Positions 1-9,375 of a stretch of DNA of 19,903 nucleotides are shown piece after piece. Source of the DNA: Acetobacteraceae bacterium (GTDB lineage Bacteria; Pseudomonadota; Alphaproteobacteria; Acetobacterales; Acetobacteraceae); NCBI GenBank assembly GCA_947476855.1, contig CANJSR010000027.1:1-19903 (forward strand), read 5' to 3'. Within the stretch, counting starts at the first letter, position 1. The number at the start of each line of letters is the position of its first letter. The translations under genes were made by a program, and so were the position numbers. The notes below the pieces were generated by a model, which made no database searches, was not told the origin of the DNA, and saw only the letters and a list, made by a program, of their open reading frames with translations.

Positions 1-93
1 AAGCAGTTGCCGGTCTTGCAGGCGGCACTCCGTGCGATCCAGACACAACAGGACGTCGACAGGGGCGTTGCTCCCGAAGCCGTCGCTGCGTAG
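1..93 (+). pseudogene. 3' fragment of an upstream reading frame ending in TAG
   Basis: Frame 1 is open from the left edge to a TAG at 91-93 and encodes 30 residues, beginning KQLPVLQAALRAIQTQQDVD and ending VAPEAVAA. Its make-up (Leu, Ala, Gln, Val, few Cys or Arg) looks like real protein, whereas the overlapping start of the large frame-2 ORF reads Cys/Arg/Ser-rich over the same bases. It is either the tail of a separate upstream gene or the continuation of the large protein at 32-3364 before a frame shift. The second reading is attractive because no convincing start signal is visible for the large ORF. The fragment is too short to name. Confidence 0.3.
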
Positions 94-3000
94 GGTCTTA
101 TCGGGCGATGGCCGTCAGGGGAGTTTCAACAGAGAACGGGACAACCCCACGCTCGGCATTGCCGCGGCGAAGATCGAGGCCATCGGCGTGAACTGGGCAC
201 TGACCGCGCAGGTTCTCGAATACCAACGCAGCAAACTGATGCATATCGCACCGGCGCAACGTACAAAGGCAGAAGTGGCGCAGTTGAAGGACATCGAAGT
301 CCTGCTTGAACAGTTGCAAGCCACAACCAAAGAGTTGCAGGAGATCGAAGCCCGACTCAGTGACAGAACCCTGAGCAAGGACGAGCGCGAGCAGCAGACG
401 CTCTACAAGAACGACGCCGAACAGGCACTGCGATTCTGGCAGAAGAAGGTCGAACTCAAGAAACTGACCATCAATGATCTTAGTATCAACATCACCGGCC
501 TCGGGAACATCCTCGCCGAAGACTACAATTTCGACGATGCCCTGAAGCGCGGAGTAACCGTCACCGGCGCCGGCACGGACCGCCAGATCAGCAGTGGCGT
601 CACGGCGGAAGGCGCCTGGATGAAACTGGATGCCGGACGCACGCGGGAACTGCCGAATGACCAAGGCATGGCCGTTCAGGCCGGCGGCCAGGCTGGCGTC
701 GAAAAGCTGAGCACAGGTCCCATTCGCGGCAGCCTGACCTACGCGCTCGATCACATCAGCCTTGATGGCTTCCAGATAGACACCCTCTCCTTGACAGACT
801 TCCGTTACTACAGCGGGAACACCGGAATATGGGGGCGCGGCACCAGTACTCTGAAGAACATCGCCATGACCGCGCGTATAGACACACCTATTCTTGAACG
901 GCAGGGTGAAACGGAACCCAAGACCGCGGTTGATCCCGCAACCGCAGACCGACGCATGGCGAAAGTTCATATCACGTCGTTGAAGATCGATGAAATTGCC
1001 GGCGAGAGAATCGAGTACCGGAACCTGACCTCGGGCTTCCTGCTGACCCTGACCTCCGGCAGCTTACTCGGCATTCACGCGAATGGCGTTGATGTGGACT
1101 TCGGCAAAAGCGATAACGACGCCATGCTTATTCGCGGCGGCACCGCAGGCTTTGGCAGCGCCAAGGGCTTGCACGCCAAGGCGTCGACCGCCAGCGGCCT
1201 TGTCCTTGCCAATGTATTGAACACCCAGGCCCTGAGCGCCAGCTTCGCGTCGGATGGCCGTATCACCGCTGACCTCGCCGGGATCGCCGCGGACAGCCAT
1301 CTGACCAAAGGCGACCTCGACGCGAAATTCAATGCAAGATCGTTGTCCTTGCACGTGGAACTACTGCCTGGTGCCAAAGGATACAAGGATGCGACACAGA
1401 AGCTCCGGCTCCGTGGCGCAACGTTCGGCGTCGAAGGCGCCAAGGGACCCGTTCCGAAGGCGGGAGAAGCCGATGAACGTACCACCTTTGGCGGATCTCT
1501 GACAAATTTCGATACAGGTGATGTCACCATCTCTCCCGGCGGTCGCATCTCCGCCCCCGCGATCAAACTGCCGCTTATCAGCCTGGACCATCTCCATGCC
1601 GATGTTGGAGCCGCCATCGTCGATGTCGAGCGAGGCAATACCATTCACCTGCTCGACACGACCGTTGATGTGACCGCCCTGCCAAACCGCACACCCGAGG
1701 CCAAGCGCAAACCAAATGAGTTTCCATTTGAAAGTATCGTCCTGAACAGCTTCCGGATCGGCACCGTGGCTATGACCGGCATGAAAATCCGTGTCCCAAC
1801 CGAAGACGGCGAAATACGGATCACATTGCCATCCAGCCGGCCGAGCACACTGACGGACCTGACGTTGAGCGATAGTGATGGGTCGGGCGCGGGCTTCATC
1901 ATCAAGCCGAACGAAGCCTGGGCGATGTTCGGCAAGTTCAATATCGTCGACACCGACCTGAGGGGTATCGGCGCGGATCTCGGCAGCGCGGTCATCGATA
2001 CACTCGATGCTAAGGTTGCCAACTTCAACATCGGATTTTTCGGTGCGGCTGATACTGTCATCGCCCTCGATACACTGACGGCCAAAAACATCCGTGGCGC
2101 GCTCCTCGACGACCCCGTGGCGGGAAAATCCTCGGCCAAGACTGCGGAACACCCAACTTTGGCAAAGTTGCGTTCCGCGGGCTTCGAGGTGAGTTTCCTG
2201 AATCCCGGAAAGGACCCCAAGGTCGTTCTGCGAGGGTTCCGCAAAGACAAGACCGGAATGTCGCTCGAGGCCTTGGAGGTCAGCGGGTTGTCCTACACGG
2301 ACGCCAAGAAGGGCATCGGGATTGACATCCACAAAGCGACACTGCCTGCATCTAAGGACGGAACGCCCGCCTTCTCGCGAACACCGGAGGGCAAGATCAA
2401 CGTGCCGCTCGTGATTGTTGAGGAAGCTGATTTCCATATTGATGACGTACTTAATATGGGCGGAGCCGCCTCCCCCGCCCCAACCGGCAAGAGTCCCCTC
2501 ACCTACGGTCCCGATCTGTCACTGCTGGACAAGCTGAATGGACACATCAATTTTACGATGGAATTGTATCTGAACGGCGGCATTGCGCGTGTCGGTGCCT
2601 ATGTCGCTGGGCCCTACAATATTGTGGTAAAGGTCGAGAACGGTCAGGTCAATTTTGAACAGGTAGAAGATGAAAGCACCGGCTACCTGGCCGACGCCGC
2701 GGTTGGCCTGAACTACGTGCGCCCCGGGACACTCGACGTGGATCACGATCCACCGCGCATTCGTCCGCCCCAACTGCAACTGAACATCACGGGAGCCGAT
2801 CCAATCTGGTGGGATCTGAACAAGGCAGAGGGCACGCTCGCGGAAACCGGCTGGGTAAAACTAAGTACCCTTGTCCGGCAGTCCCCTGGGATGAAGGCAT
2901 CTGATGAACCAACAAAGACCGCGTTGGTCAGCAATCTGTTTTTTGGTAACGTAGACATCCACCTCGAATTGCCAGGCAGCAGCGAGATCGCACTGGGCAA

Positions 3001-3364
3001 CGCGGGTTCATTGATCCTCGGTGGCGGCGGGCCAAACGAATCCGGGTTCGCGATCGACATCGTCAGCGACGCCGTTCCCGCCATATCCACCACTGTCTCC
3101 AGCCTTTACGCGAACGTCGCCAGCATGAACCTGAAACTTGCCGGCGGGAATCTCAAGACCGGAGCGATTGCGATCTCTGGCTCAAACGTTGCCTCTCTGT
3201 CGTTTGAGCGCAAGGGAGTCGGAGAAGTCTATACAGATGATGACGGCAAGCAGACACAAAACAGATTGCCCGTGCCCAAGGCCCTTACCGGCAAACTCCT
3301 GAACGCCACGATGAAGGATCTGGAGTATACGCCGACACCGTCCGCCACCAGGGTCACAAAATAG
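32..3364 (+). CDS. Very large protein of unknown function, left end uncertain
   Basis: I do not recognise this family. The frame is open from the window edge; the first possible start is GTG at 32, but residues 1-35 look like out-of-frame translation and no ribosome binding site precedes it, so the true gene probably begins further left or at a later codon (first in-frame ATG at 239). Residues about 74-146 are charged and heptad-like (KAEVAQLKDIEVLLEQL, then ELQEIEARL), a likely coiled coil. From about 150 to the end the protein is a long run of short alternating hydrophobic segments with recurring patterns such as SLDGFQIDTLSLTDF, ITSLKIDEIAGERIEY and LNSFRIGTVAMTGMKI, which suggests repeated beta-strand modules. 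No signal peptide, membrane span or catalytic motif is evident in the visible part. The repeat style is reminiscent of AsmA/TamB-like beta-rich proteins or of long C-terminal regions of giant secreted or injected proteins; this is a weak inference. It ends 104 bases before gmd and has no obvious link to sugar metabolism. Confidence 0.6.
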   Translation: MRSRHNRTSTGALLPKPSLRRVLSGDGRQGSFNRERDNPTLGIAAAKIEAIGVNWALTAQVLEYQRSKLMHIAPAQRTKAEVAQLKDIEVLLEQLQATTKELQEIEARLSDRTLSKDEREQQTLYKNDAEQALRFWQKKVELKKLTINDLSINITGLGNILAEDYNFDDALKRGVTVTGAGTDRQISSGVTAEGAWMKLDAGRTRELPNDQGMAVQAGGQAGVEKLSTGPIRGSLTYALDHISLDGFQIDTLSLTDFRYYSGNTGIWGRGTSTLKNIAMTARIDTPILERQGETEPKTAVDPATADRRMAKVHITSLKIDEIAGERIEYRNLTSGFLLTLTSGSLLGIHANGVDVDFGKSDNDAMLIRGGTAGFGSAKGLHAKASTASGLVLANVLNTQALSASFASDGRITADLAGIAADSHLTKGDLDAKFNARSLSLHVELLPGAKGYKDATQKLRLRGATFGVEGAKGPVPKAGEADERTTFGGSLTNFDTGDVTISPGGRISAPAIKLPLISLDHLHADVGAAIVDVERGNTIHLLDTTVDVTALPNRTPEAKRKPNEFPFESIVLNSFRIGTVAMTGMKIRVPTEDGEIRITLPSSRPSTLTDLTLSDSDGSGAGFIIKPNEAWAMFGKFNIVDTDLRGIGADLGSAVIDTLDAKVANFNIGFFGAADTVIALDTLTAKNIRGALLDDPVAGKSSAKTAEHPTLAKLRSAGFEVSFLNPGKDPKVVLRGFRKDKTGMSLEALEVSGLSYTDAKKGIGIDIHKATLPASKDGTPAFSRTPEGKINVPLVIVEEADFHIDDVLNMGGAASPAPTGKSPLTYGPDLSLLDKLNGHINFTMELYLNGGIARVGAYVAGPYNIVVKVENGQVNFEQVEDESTGYLADAAVGLNYVRPGTLDVDHDPPRIRPPQLQLNITGADPIWWDLNKAEGTLAETGWVKLSTLVRQSPGMKASDEPTKTALVSNLFFGNVDIHLELPGSSEIALGNAGSLILGGGGPNESGFAIDIVSDAVPAISTTVSSLYANVASMNLKLAGGNLKTGAIAISGSNVASLSFERKGVGEVYTDDDGKQTQNRLPVPKALTGKLLNATMKDLEYTPTPSATRVTK

Positions 3365-3441
3365 GCCACGCCATCAGACAAGCGATTGGCGACCGATTAC
3401 GAAACTCAGTCTGCGGGCAGATCATGTTAATGGTTGCATGA

Positions 3442-4446
<1,005 letters not shown>

Positions 4447-4453
4447 TACCGGG

Positions 4454-5386
4454 ATGCCCGAACAGCCTCGAACAATCCTTGTGACCGGTGCGTCAGGCTT
4501 TGTCGGCCTGCATCTTTGCTCAGCGTTACGCTCACAATTTCCGTACGCAACGATTTCTACACCGCGGGTTGAAATCCGCGACGCTGACGCGATCAACGCT
4601 ATGGTCCGGGAAGCCAAGCCCAACATTTGTATCCACCTGGCCGCGGTTTCCACGGTGCAAGCCGCACGAGACCGGGAGGCAGATGCATGGGCAATCAACC
4701 TCCGCGGGACACTTAACCTGGCGAATGCGATACGCGATCAGGTACCAGACTGCCTTCTCCTACTCGCTTCCAGCGCCGAGGCATATGGGAACAGCTTCAG
4801 GCCCGGTCATGCCCTTACGGAATGCGCGGCTTTATCCCCATTGAATGTGTATGGAGCAACGAAGGCCGCCGCAGACCTTGCACTCGGGGTCATGGCGGAT
4901 CAAGGCCTGCGTGTTGTCCGTGTCCGTCCCTTCAACCACACCGGTCCCGGTCAGAGCACGGCTTTTGTCGTCCCAGCCTTCGCGCGCCATATCGCGTCCA
5001 TAGCATGCGGGCTCCAGCCGCCGATCGTCACTGTCGGCAACCTGGACGCGCAACGAGATTTCCTCGACGTAAGGGACGTGTGCGCGGGATACATCGCATG
5101 CATCCAGCATCGCGACACTCTCGAATCAGGCACCATCTTCAATCTTTCATCCGGACAACCGCGGCGGATTGGTGATATTCTTGATGACCTGCTGTCACTC
5201 GCAGGCTTGAAGGTTGAAGTCAGAGTCGATCCATCACTGCTCCGCCCAAGCGATCTTTCGATAACATGCGGAGACTCCGCCAAGGCCCGTGCGATGCTCG
5301 GTTGGCAGCCCCGGATCCCATGGCAAACAACTCTTGTGGACGTCCTGGCTGACTGGTCAAAAAGAGTGCGTGACACAAGGCCGTAA
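4454..5386 (+). CDS. rmd: GDP-6-deoxy-D-mannose reductase (GDP-D-rhamnose synthesis)
   Basis: Extended short-chain dehydrogenase that most likely reduces the Gmd product to GDP-D-rhamnose. The ATG at 4454 is preferred over an in-frame ATG at 4397 because the longer form adds 19 arginine-rich residues overlapping gmd, while from 4454 the protein (310 residues) starts directly before the NADP motif GASGFVG at 12-18. Catalytic residues are Ser106/Ser107 in ASSAEAYG and Tyr133/Lys137 in VYGATK; VRPFNHTGPGQ and VGNLDAQRDFLDVRDV are typical of the Rmd/RfbD-like reductases. The alternative, GDP-L-fucose synthase, is less likely: that family is a 3,5-epimerase as well, and this sequence resembles the single-step reductase. 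The gene lies 7 bases after gmd, so the two should be co-transcribed. The D-rhamnose is presumably used by one of the nearby glycosyltransferases. Confidence 0.87.
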   Translation: MPEQPRTILVTGASGFVGLHLCSALRSQFPYATISTPRVEIRDADAINAMVREAKPNICIHLAAVSTVQAARDREADAWAINLRGTLNLANAIRDQVPDCLLLLASSAEAYGNSFRPGHALTECAALSPLNVYGATKAAADLALGVMADQGLRVVRVRPFNHTGPGQSTAFVVPAFARHIASIACGLQPPIVTVGNLDAQRDFLDVRDVCAGYIACIQHRDTLESGTIFNLSSGQPRRIGDILDDLLSLAGLKVEVRVDPSLLRPSDLSITCGDSAKARAMLGWQPRIPWQTTLVDVLADWSKRVRDTRP

Positions 5387-5421
5387 TCCGCTACAACTTA
5401 CTTCAGGATTGCGATATCGAT

Positions 5422-5427
5422 TATAAT
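5422..5427 (+). promoter_or_regulatory. Possible -10 element upstream of the GT-C gene
   Basis: An exact TATAAT lies in the short AT-rich gap between rmd and the membrane glycosyltransferase gene. Upstream only a poor -35 match is seen (TTACTT at 5398-5403, 18-base spacing). If used, transcription would start near 5434, which would rule out the ATG at 5431 as the start of the next gene. The evidence is one hexamer, so this is tentative. Confidence 0.25.
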
Positions 5428-5430
5428 ACA

Positions 5431-7128
5431 ATGAATTGCCCAAAGCAGAATTGGCCGGGCGGGCAGATGGCAAATCTAGATTTTTTCACCAAAATAAGCA
5501 ATTCTTACCATGGTGCAGCACTCACAAGCGTCCTTCCAACCATGGCCGATAACCACGCAAACATGTTCGTAGCCTCACAGCCCGCCAGTTCCGGCATGGA
5601 ACGTCCATCGTCCAACCGGACCACCTGGTTCGCACTCTCGGTGCTGTGCGGACTGGCATTCCTTGTGCGGGTTTATCGTATCAACTACGATCCAGTCTGG
5701 TTCGATGAAGCCGCTACCATCGGTATCGCCAGACTCAACTTCAACGACCTTTTTGGGGAGATGGCTCGGTTAGAGTCAAGCCCCGCCGGCTACTACGTCA
5801 TCGCGAAGATATGGGGCGGGCTGTTTGGATTGCAGATTGTGCCCCTTCGCCTTTTATCAGCAGTCGTTGGCGCACTTGCGATCATTCCGCTATGGCTAGC
5901 AACCCGAGACATCGCGGGCGCGCGGGCGGCATGGCTCGCCGCTGGATTGCTGGCTCTCGCAACAACACACATCCGGTTGTCTCAGGACGCGCGCACTTAT
6001 ACCCTGCTGTTCTTGCCTGCCACTCTAGCTCTCCTGTTGGTCATTCGCCTGGGTTTGCACAGTGCAGTGAACCGATACGCACTAGGCCAGGTCCTGTTGC
6101 TCGGCCTGGTTCAGGGGAGCATGTTATGGCTGCATGGCACCGCGCCGTTCATTCTGTTGGGCCTCAACGCCTGTCTTTTCATTACGGCTTGCTTCGGATC
6201 ACTCGGTCCACGCAGTGCTCTGATCCTCGTGATCGCTGCCGACGGCGTCACGGGCTTGGTCGGCCTCATGCCGATCATCCATGCGGTATCTCATCTTTTA
6301 CAACCGCAATTCGTGGACCGCTGGATTGACGAACCGGATGTCCTCGAGACCGCCAGGTTGTACGGCCGAGCGCTTGTTGCGCCGTTTTTGCATGGGGTTT
6401 CGAATGTAGCGGGGGGTGTATATGCGACACTCATGGCATTCGCCGCCTTCATCGCGGTTCGCCACCGCAACCCCGCCCTGCTCGGCCTGCTGGCCATGCT
6501 CGTCGTCTCCGGACTGGCGTTGCCGCTGGTCAGTAACGTTGTACCGATCCTGTTGGATCGAACCGTTCTGTTCCTGCTGGCACCACTTCTTGTCGTGATT
6601 TCCGTTGCGACCGGCAATCTGCCGAAGCCAGCGTTCCTGGCGGTAGGGGGAGTGCTTTTGGTCCTTCAAGCGATCGGCGTCGTCAACTACCAGTCCTTGG
6701 CGATCAGAAAGGAGCAGTGGCCCAATGTCGCCGCCGCCCTGCACGGACGCGTAGGCAACGATTCCGTCATCGTCGTGACAGAAGGGGCGTTTGCGGCCAT
6801 CGCACTCGAGATCCCGATGCGCGCGCTTGGCGATACGCCGAGGGTAATCGTGGCCCCGCCAACCGCCGTAATGGAGCAGTTCGCGGCCTCGCGCCTGGCG
6901 AAAGCGCCACTATTGAACCCAGCATCTCTGTGCTCGGTACTGAACGGAGCGTCCGAAGTCTGGGTCGTCACCCGCGGCCTCCCCGAGACCGTGGTCGACG
7001 ACCCAGGCTATTCATCCCGTTATCAGATCGTCGAAGCCCTGCGCGCCGCCGGCGCCACCAAGACGGCAACGCCGGAAAATGTCGACCACTTCCTGATCGA
7101 TCGTTGGATTGGACCGCATTGCAACTGA
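5431..7128 (+). CDS. Polytopic GT-C glycosyltransferase, PMT/ArnT (GT39-like) type
   Basis: Integral membrane enzyme expected to move a sugar from a polyprenyl-phosphate donor on the periplasmic side. The first span begins near residue 66; it is followed by the acidic loop DPVWFDEA with the Asp92-Glu93 pair that is the catalytic signature of GT-C/PMT enzymes, then ESSPAGYY, a segment VPLRLLSAVVGAL and the RLSQDARTYTLLFL motif, all in the order found in this superfamily. About ten further hydrophobic segments run to residue 425, followed by a soluble C-terminal domain of about 140 residues. The start is uncertain: in-frame ATGs occur at 5431, 5467, 5542, 5563 and 5596, none with a clear ribosome binding site; the first 55 codons are AT-rich and unlike the rest, so a start at 5542 or 5596 is quite possible. 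Donor and acceptor cannot be told. It converges on the minus-strand cluster. Confidence 0.8.
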   Translation: MNCPKQNWPGGQMANLDFFTKISNSYHGAALTSVLPTMADNHANMFVASQPASSGMERPSSNRTTWFALSVLCGLAFLVRVYRINYDPVWFDEAATIGIARLNFNDLFGEMARLESSPAGYYVIAKIWGGLFGLQIVPLRLLSAVVGALAIIPLWLATRDIAGARAAWLAAGLLALATTHIRLSQDARTYTLLFLPATLALLLVIRLGLHSAVNRYALGQVLLLGLVQGSMLWLHGTAPFILLGLNACLFITACFGSLGPRSALILVIAADGVTGLVGLMPIIHAVSHLLQPQFVDRWIDEPDVLETARLYGRALVAPFLHGVSNVAGGVYATLMAFAAFIAVRHRNPALLGLLAMLVVSGLALPLVSNVVPILLDRTVLFLLAPLLVVISVATGNLPKPAFLAVGGVLLVLQAIGVVNYQSLAIRKEQWPNVAAALHGRVGNDSVIVVTEGAFAAIALEIPMRALGDTPRVIVAPPTAVMEQFAASRLAKAPLLNPASLCSVLNGASEVWVVTRGLPETVVDDPGYSSRYQIVEALRAAGATKTATPENVDHFLIDRWIGPHCN

Positions 7129-7142
7129 TCGCGCGGCAGGAT

Positions 7143-8294
7143 TTAGTTCTGCTTTGCTACCATCCGATCCACCGCGTCATCCAACCCCGCGACAAAGGCC
7201 TGCCATGTGAACAAATGTGCGCGCTCGGCCGCCGCGGCCCCGAGTTTACGCGCCAGCACGGGATCGCCAGCCAGGCTCACCATCCGACGCGCAAAGGCAG
7301 CGGGATCGTCAGGTTCAAGATAACCGGTCACGCCATCCAAGACGCTTTCGCGCGGACCGCCAGCATCGACGGCGATCACAGGCTTGCCCGCGGCCATTGC
7401 TTCAACCGGCACCAGGCCCCAATCCTCATTGAAGGCCGTGAACAGCAGCGCTGAACAACGGTCGTAGAGCTCGCGCATCCGGGCATCCTCTGGCCCGATG
7501 ATGAATTCAATGCCTCCAATCTCCTTCGCTCTGGCCTGAAGGTCAGCGAAGTAGGGTGCGCTTTTCGTATCCACCATGCCGGCAATCTTCAACATGAAAC
7601 CGTCGGGGAGATTCGGACGAGCAAGCGCGAAAGCCTCAATGGCCAGTTGAACATTCTTGGTCCACATGATCCGGCCCGCCACCAGGAAATACGGATCAAA
7701 GTCGGCGGAAGCACTGATCCGAGCACCATCAATGCCAGGGCGCAGAATTTCTATCTGGTCGCGCGGATACAGTCCGCCGGTCACGATCCGGTCGCGCACC
7801 GTATCGCTGATTGCCACCACATGGGCGTAGCGCCGCCAGCAGATCCTATCAACGATTCGAAATGCTGTCTCCGCCATCAGCGCAAAGGGCCGCATCCATC
7901 CTGTCCGCTCCAGCAGACGCGCGCGATACTCCTCATCAAAGGTTGCCCGCAACGGCGTAAAGCACAGGCACAGTGACGGCTTCGCGGTATTGCGCAAATT
8001 CAGCAGATCACCCAACCCGTCGCAGGAGATGACGAGTGCATCAAAGTCCGAGGGATCGAGGCGACAGGTTGCCAGTGTCAGCGCGCCTTGCGCGACCGAC
8101 CCATAGGTGCGCCGTACGGAAACCCGTGACAACTCGACGATCGGAATCTCACGCAGCTCGGGATAGGTGCCTTCCGGATCATAATGACTCGTGTAGAGCG
8201 TCCAGTCGTGACGCGACCGGCGCAGGATTTCGAGCAGCGTTCGTTCAAGCCCGCTCTTGAGATAAACCCATGGATGATACAATGCGACTCGCAC
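7143..8294 (-). CDS. GT4-family glycosyltransferase, last gene of the minus-strand cluster
   Basis: Retaining GT-B glycosyltransferase that would add a sugar to the lipid-linked repeat unit at the inner face of the membrane. The 383-residue protein has the usual two halves: an N-terminal acceptor domain (to about 190) and a C-terminal donor domain starting at FLVAGRIMWTKN (203-214). The E-x7-E nucleotide-sugar motif is Glu290/Glu298 in FNEDWGLVPVEAM, followed by GKPVIAVDAGGPRE and DGVTGYL. The start is a GTG; AGGA lies 7-8 bases before it, and the preceding gene's stop is 10 bases upstream, consistent with one operon. It ends 14 bases from the stop of the oppositely oriented GT-C gene, with no hairpin terminator in between. 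It resembles mannosyltransferases of the WbdA/WbaZ kind, but donor specificity is not readable from sequence. Confidence 0.88.
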   Translation of the reverse strand: MRVALYHPWVYLKSGLERTLLEILRRSRHDWTLYTSHYDPEGTYPELREIPIVELSRVSVRRTYGSVAQGALTLATCRLDPSDFDALVISCDGLGDLLNLRNTAKPSLCLCFTPLRATFDEEYRARLLERTGWMRPFALMAETAFRIVDRICWRRYAHVVAISDTVRDRIVTGGLYPRDQIEILRPGIDGARISASADFDPYFLVAGRIMWTKNVQLAIEAFALARPNLPDGFMLKIAGMVDTKSAPYFADLQARAKEIGGIEFIIGPEDARMRELYDRCSALLFTAFNEDWGLVPVEAMAAGKPVIAVDAGGPRESVLDGVTGYLEPDDPAAFARRMVSLAGDPVLARKLGAAAAERAHLFTWQAFVAGLDDAVDRMVAKQN

Positions 8295-8304
8295 GGATCG
8301 TTCC

Positions 8305-9375
8305 TTATGGCGTGAGAATGCGCGGTTCCGGCAGAACCGTCCGGTAGAGTTCGGTCAGGCGATCGATATGGGCGTCCCAGGTAAAGGCCGAAGCCGCCTG
8401 GCAATTGCGTCGCCCGATGGCTGTTGTGCCCTCCGGGTCAGCCCAAAGGTGAGACACCGCCGCGATCATCGCGGGCTCATCCCCCGGGGCCACCCGTGTG
8501 CCTTCAAATGACAGCGTGTCGATACTGGAAACAACCGCGCAACCGGAAGCCATTGCCTCCGCAACGACCACCCCGAAGGTCTCGGCATATGACGGAGCCA
8601 ACAAAATCAATGCCCTGCTCAGCAGATCGACATAAGCGGGGCTGCCTTGATCGTTGATGATCGTCAGGTTCGGCGGTGCACTGGCACGCAGCGCGTCGAT
8701 CTCATCGCTCCATCCAACCGCCTGGAATGGGATGTCGGGCAAGGCCCGCGCCACCGCGAACAGATGATGGATTCCCTTGCGGGCATCGAGCTTTCCGGCG
8801 AACAGCACGAATCTTTCCCGTGTTTCGGCCGACCTCAGGCGGTCATGATCGATGCCCGGTGCATTGACCACACTGCGATCCGGGTCAGCCCCCATGGCCA
8901 GACCCAGCGCGCGGGAGGAGTCGCTCAGAAAACTCAAGCGATCATAGCAACGGGTGAGCAGGAACCGTTCCCATTGCTGAAAGGCCCGTCCCACCACGGG
9001 CCCGCGCATCGTTTGCCATGTCGATCCAAACAGCGCCAGGACCTCGCACACGACGGGAATACCCAGACGACGGGCCGCCCACAGCGATGGCAGACTGGCG
9101 TGATAGGTAAAGGTCTGGATCAGATCGGCATCTTTCGCTGCCTCGGCGATCCGCGCGCTTTGCAGGGCCAGGCGATAGCGGCTGACCGGCAGCCGTTCCG
9201 TGGCAACGCCATCATGGCTGGTGATCGCCGGATCGCCGGTTGTGAGCACCCGAACCTGCATGCCCCGTGCCTGCAATGCGCGTGCGGTGCGATGCACGAC
9301 ATACTCCCCGCCCCCACGCATGTCAGGCAGATAGTGTTCATGCGTCAGCAACACGGACAACTTCCGGTCGGTCAA
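8305..9375 (-). CDS. GT4-family glycosyltransferase with a TTG start
   Basis: GT-B glycosyltransferase of 356 residues. The N-terminal domain opens with KLSVLLTHEHYLPDMRGGGEY, where the glycine-rich loop GGGEY (21-25) is typical of GT4 enzymes; the donor domain starts at FVLFAGKLDARKG (189-201) and carries the E-x7-E pair Glu265/Glu273 in YAETFGVVVAEAM. The frame stays open far upstream (to 9702), but that part is arginine/proline-rich translation opposite codon structure of the neighbouring GT2 gene and is not credible. The TTG at 9375 overlaps the stop of that gene (TTGA) and has a strong GGAGG 8 bases upstream, which decides the start. Probably translated by coupling to the preceding gene. 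The sugar added is unknown. Confidence 0.87.
   Translation of the reverse strand: MTDRKLSVLLTHEHYLPDMRGGGEYVVHRTARALQARGMQVRVLTTGDPAITSHDGVATERLPVSRYRLALQSARIAEAAKDADLIQTFTYHASLPSLWAARRLGIPVVCEVLALFGSTWQTMRGPVVGRAFQQWERFLLTRCYDRLSFLSDSSRALGLAMGADPDRSVVNAPGIDHDRLRSAETRERFVLFAGKLDARKGIHHLFAVARALPDIPFQAVGWSDEIDALRASAPPNLTIINDQGSPAYVDLLSRALILLAPSYAETFGVVVAEAMASGCAVVSSIDTLSFEGTRVAPGDEPAMIAAVSHLWADPEGTTAIGRRNCQAASAFTWDAHIDRLTELYRTVLPEPRILTP

Noticed and set aside
98..970. 290-codon minus-strand frame under the giant protein
   Set aside because: Antisense to a frame with coherent coiled-coil and beta patterns; no start signal or domain.
3369..3391. CGCCA...TGGCG inverted repeat after the giant protein gene
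   Set aside because: Only five paired bases, a 13-base loop and no T run, so it is not a convincing terminator.
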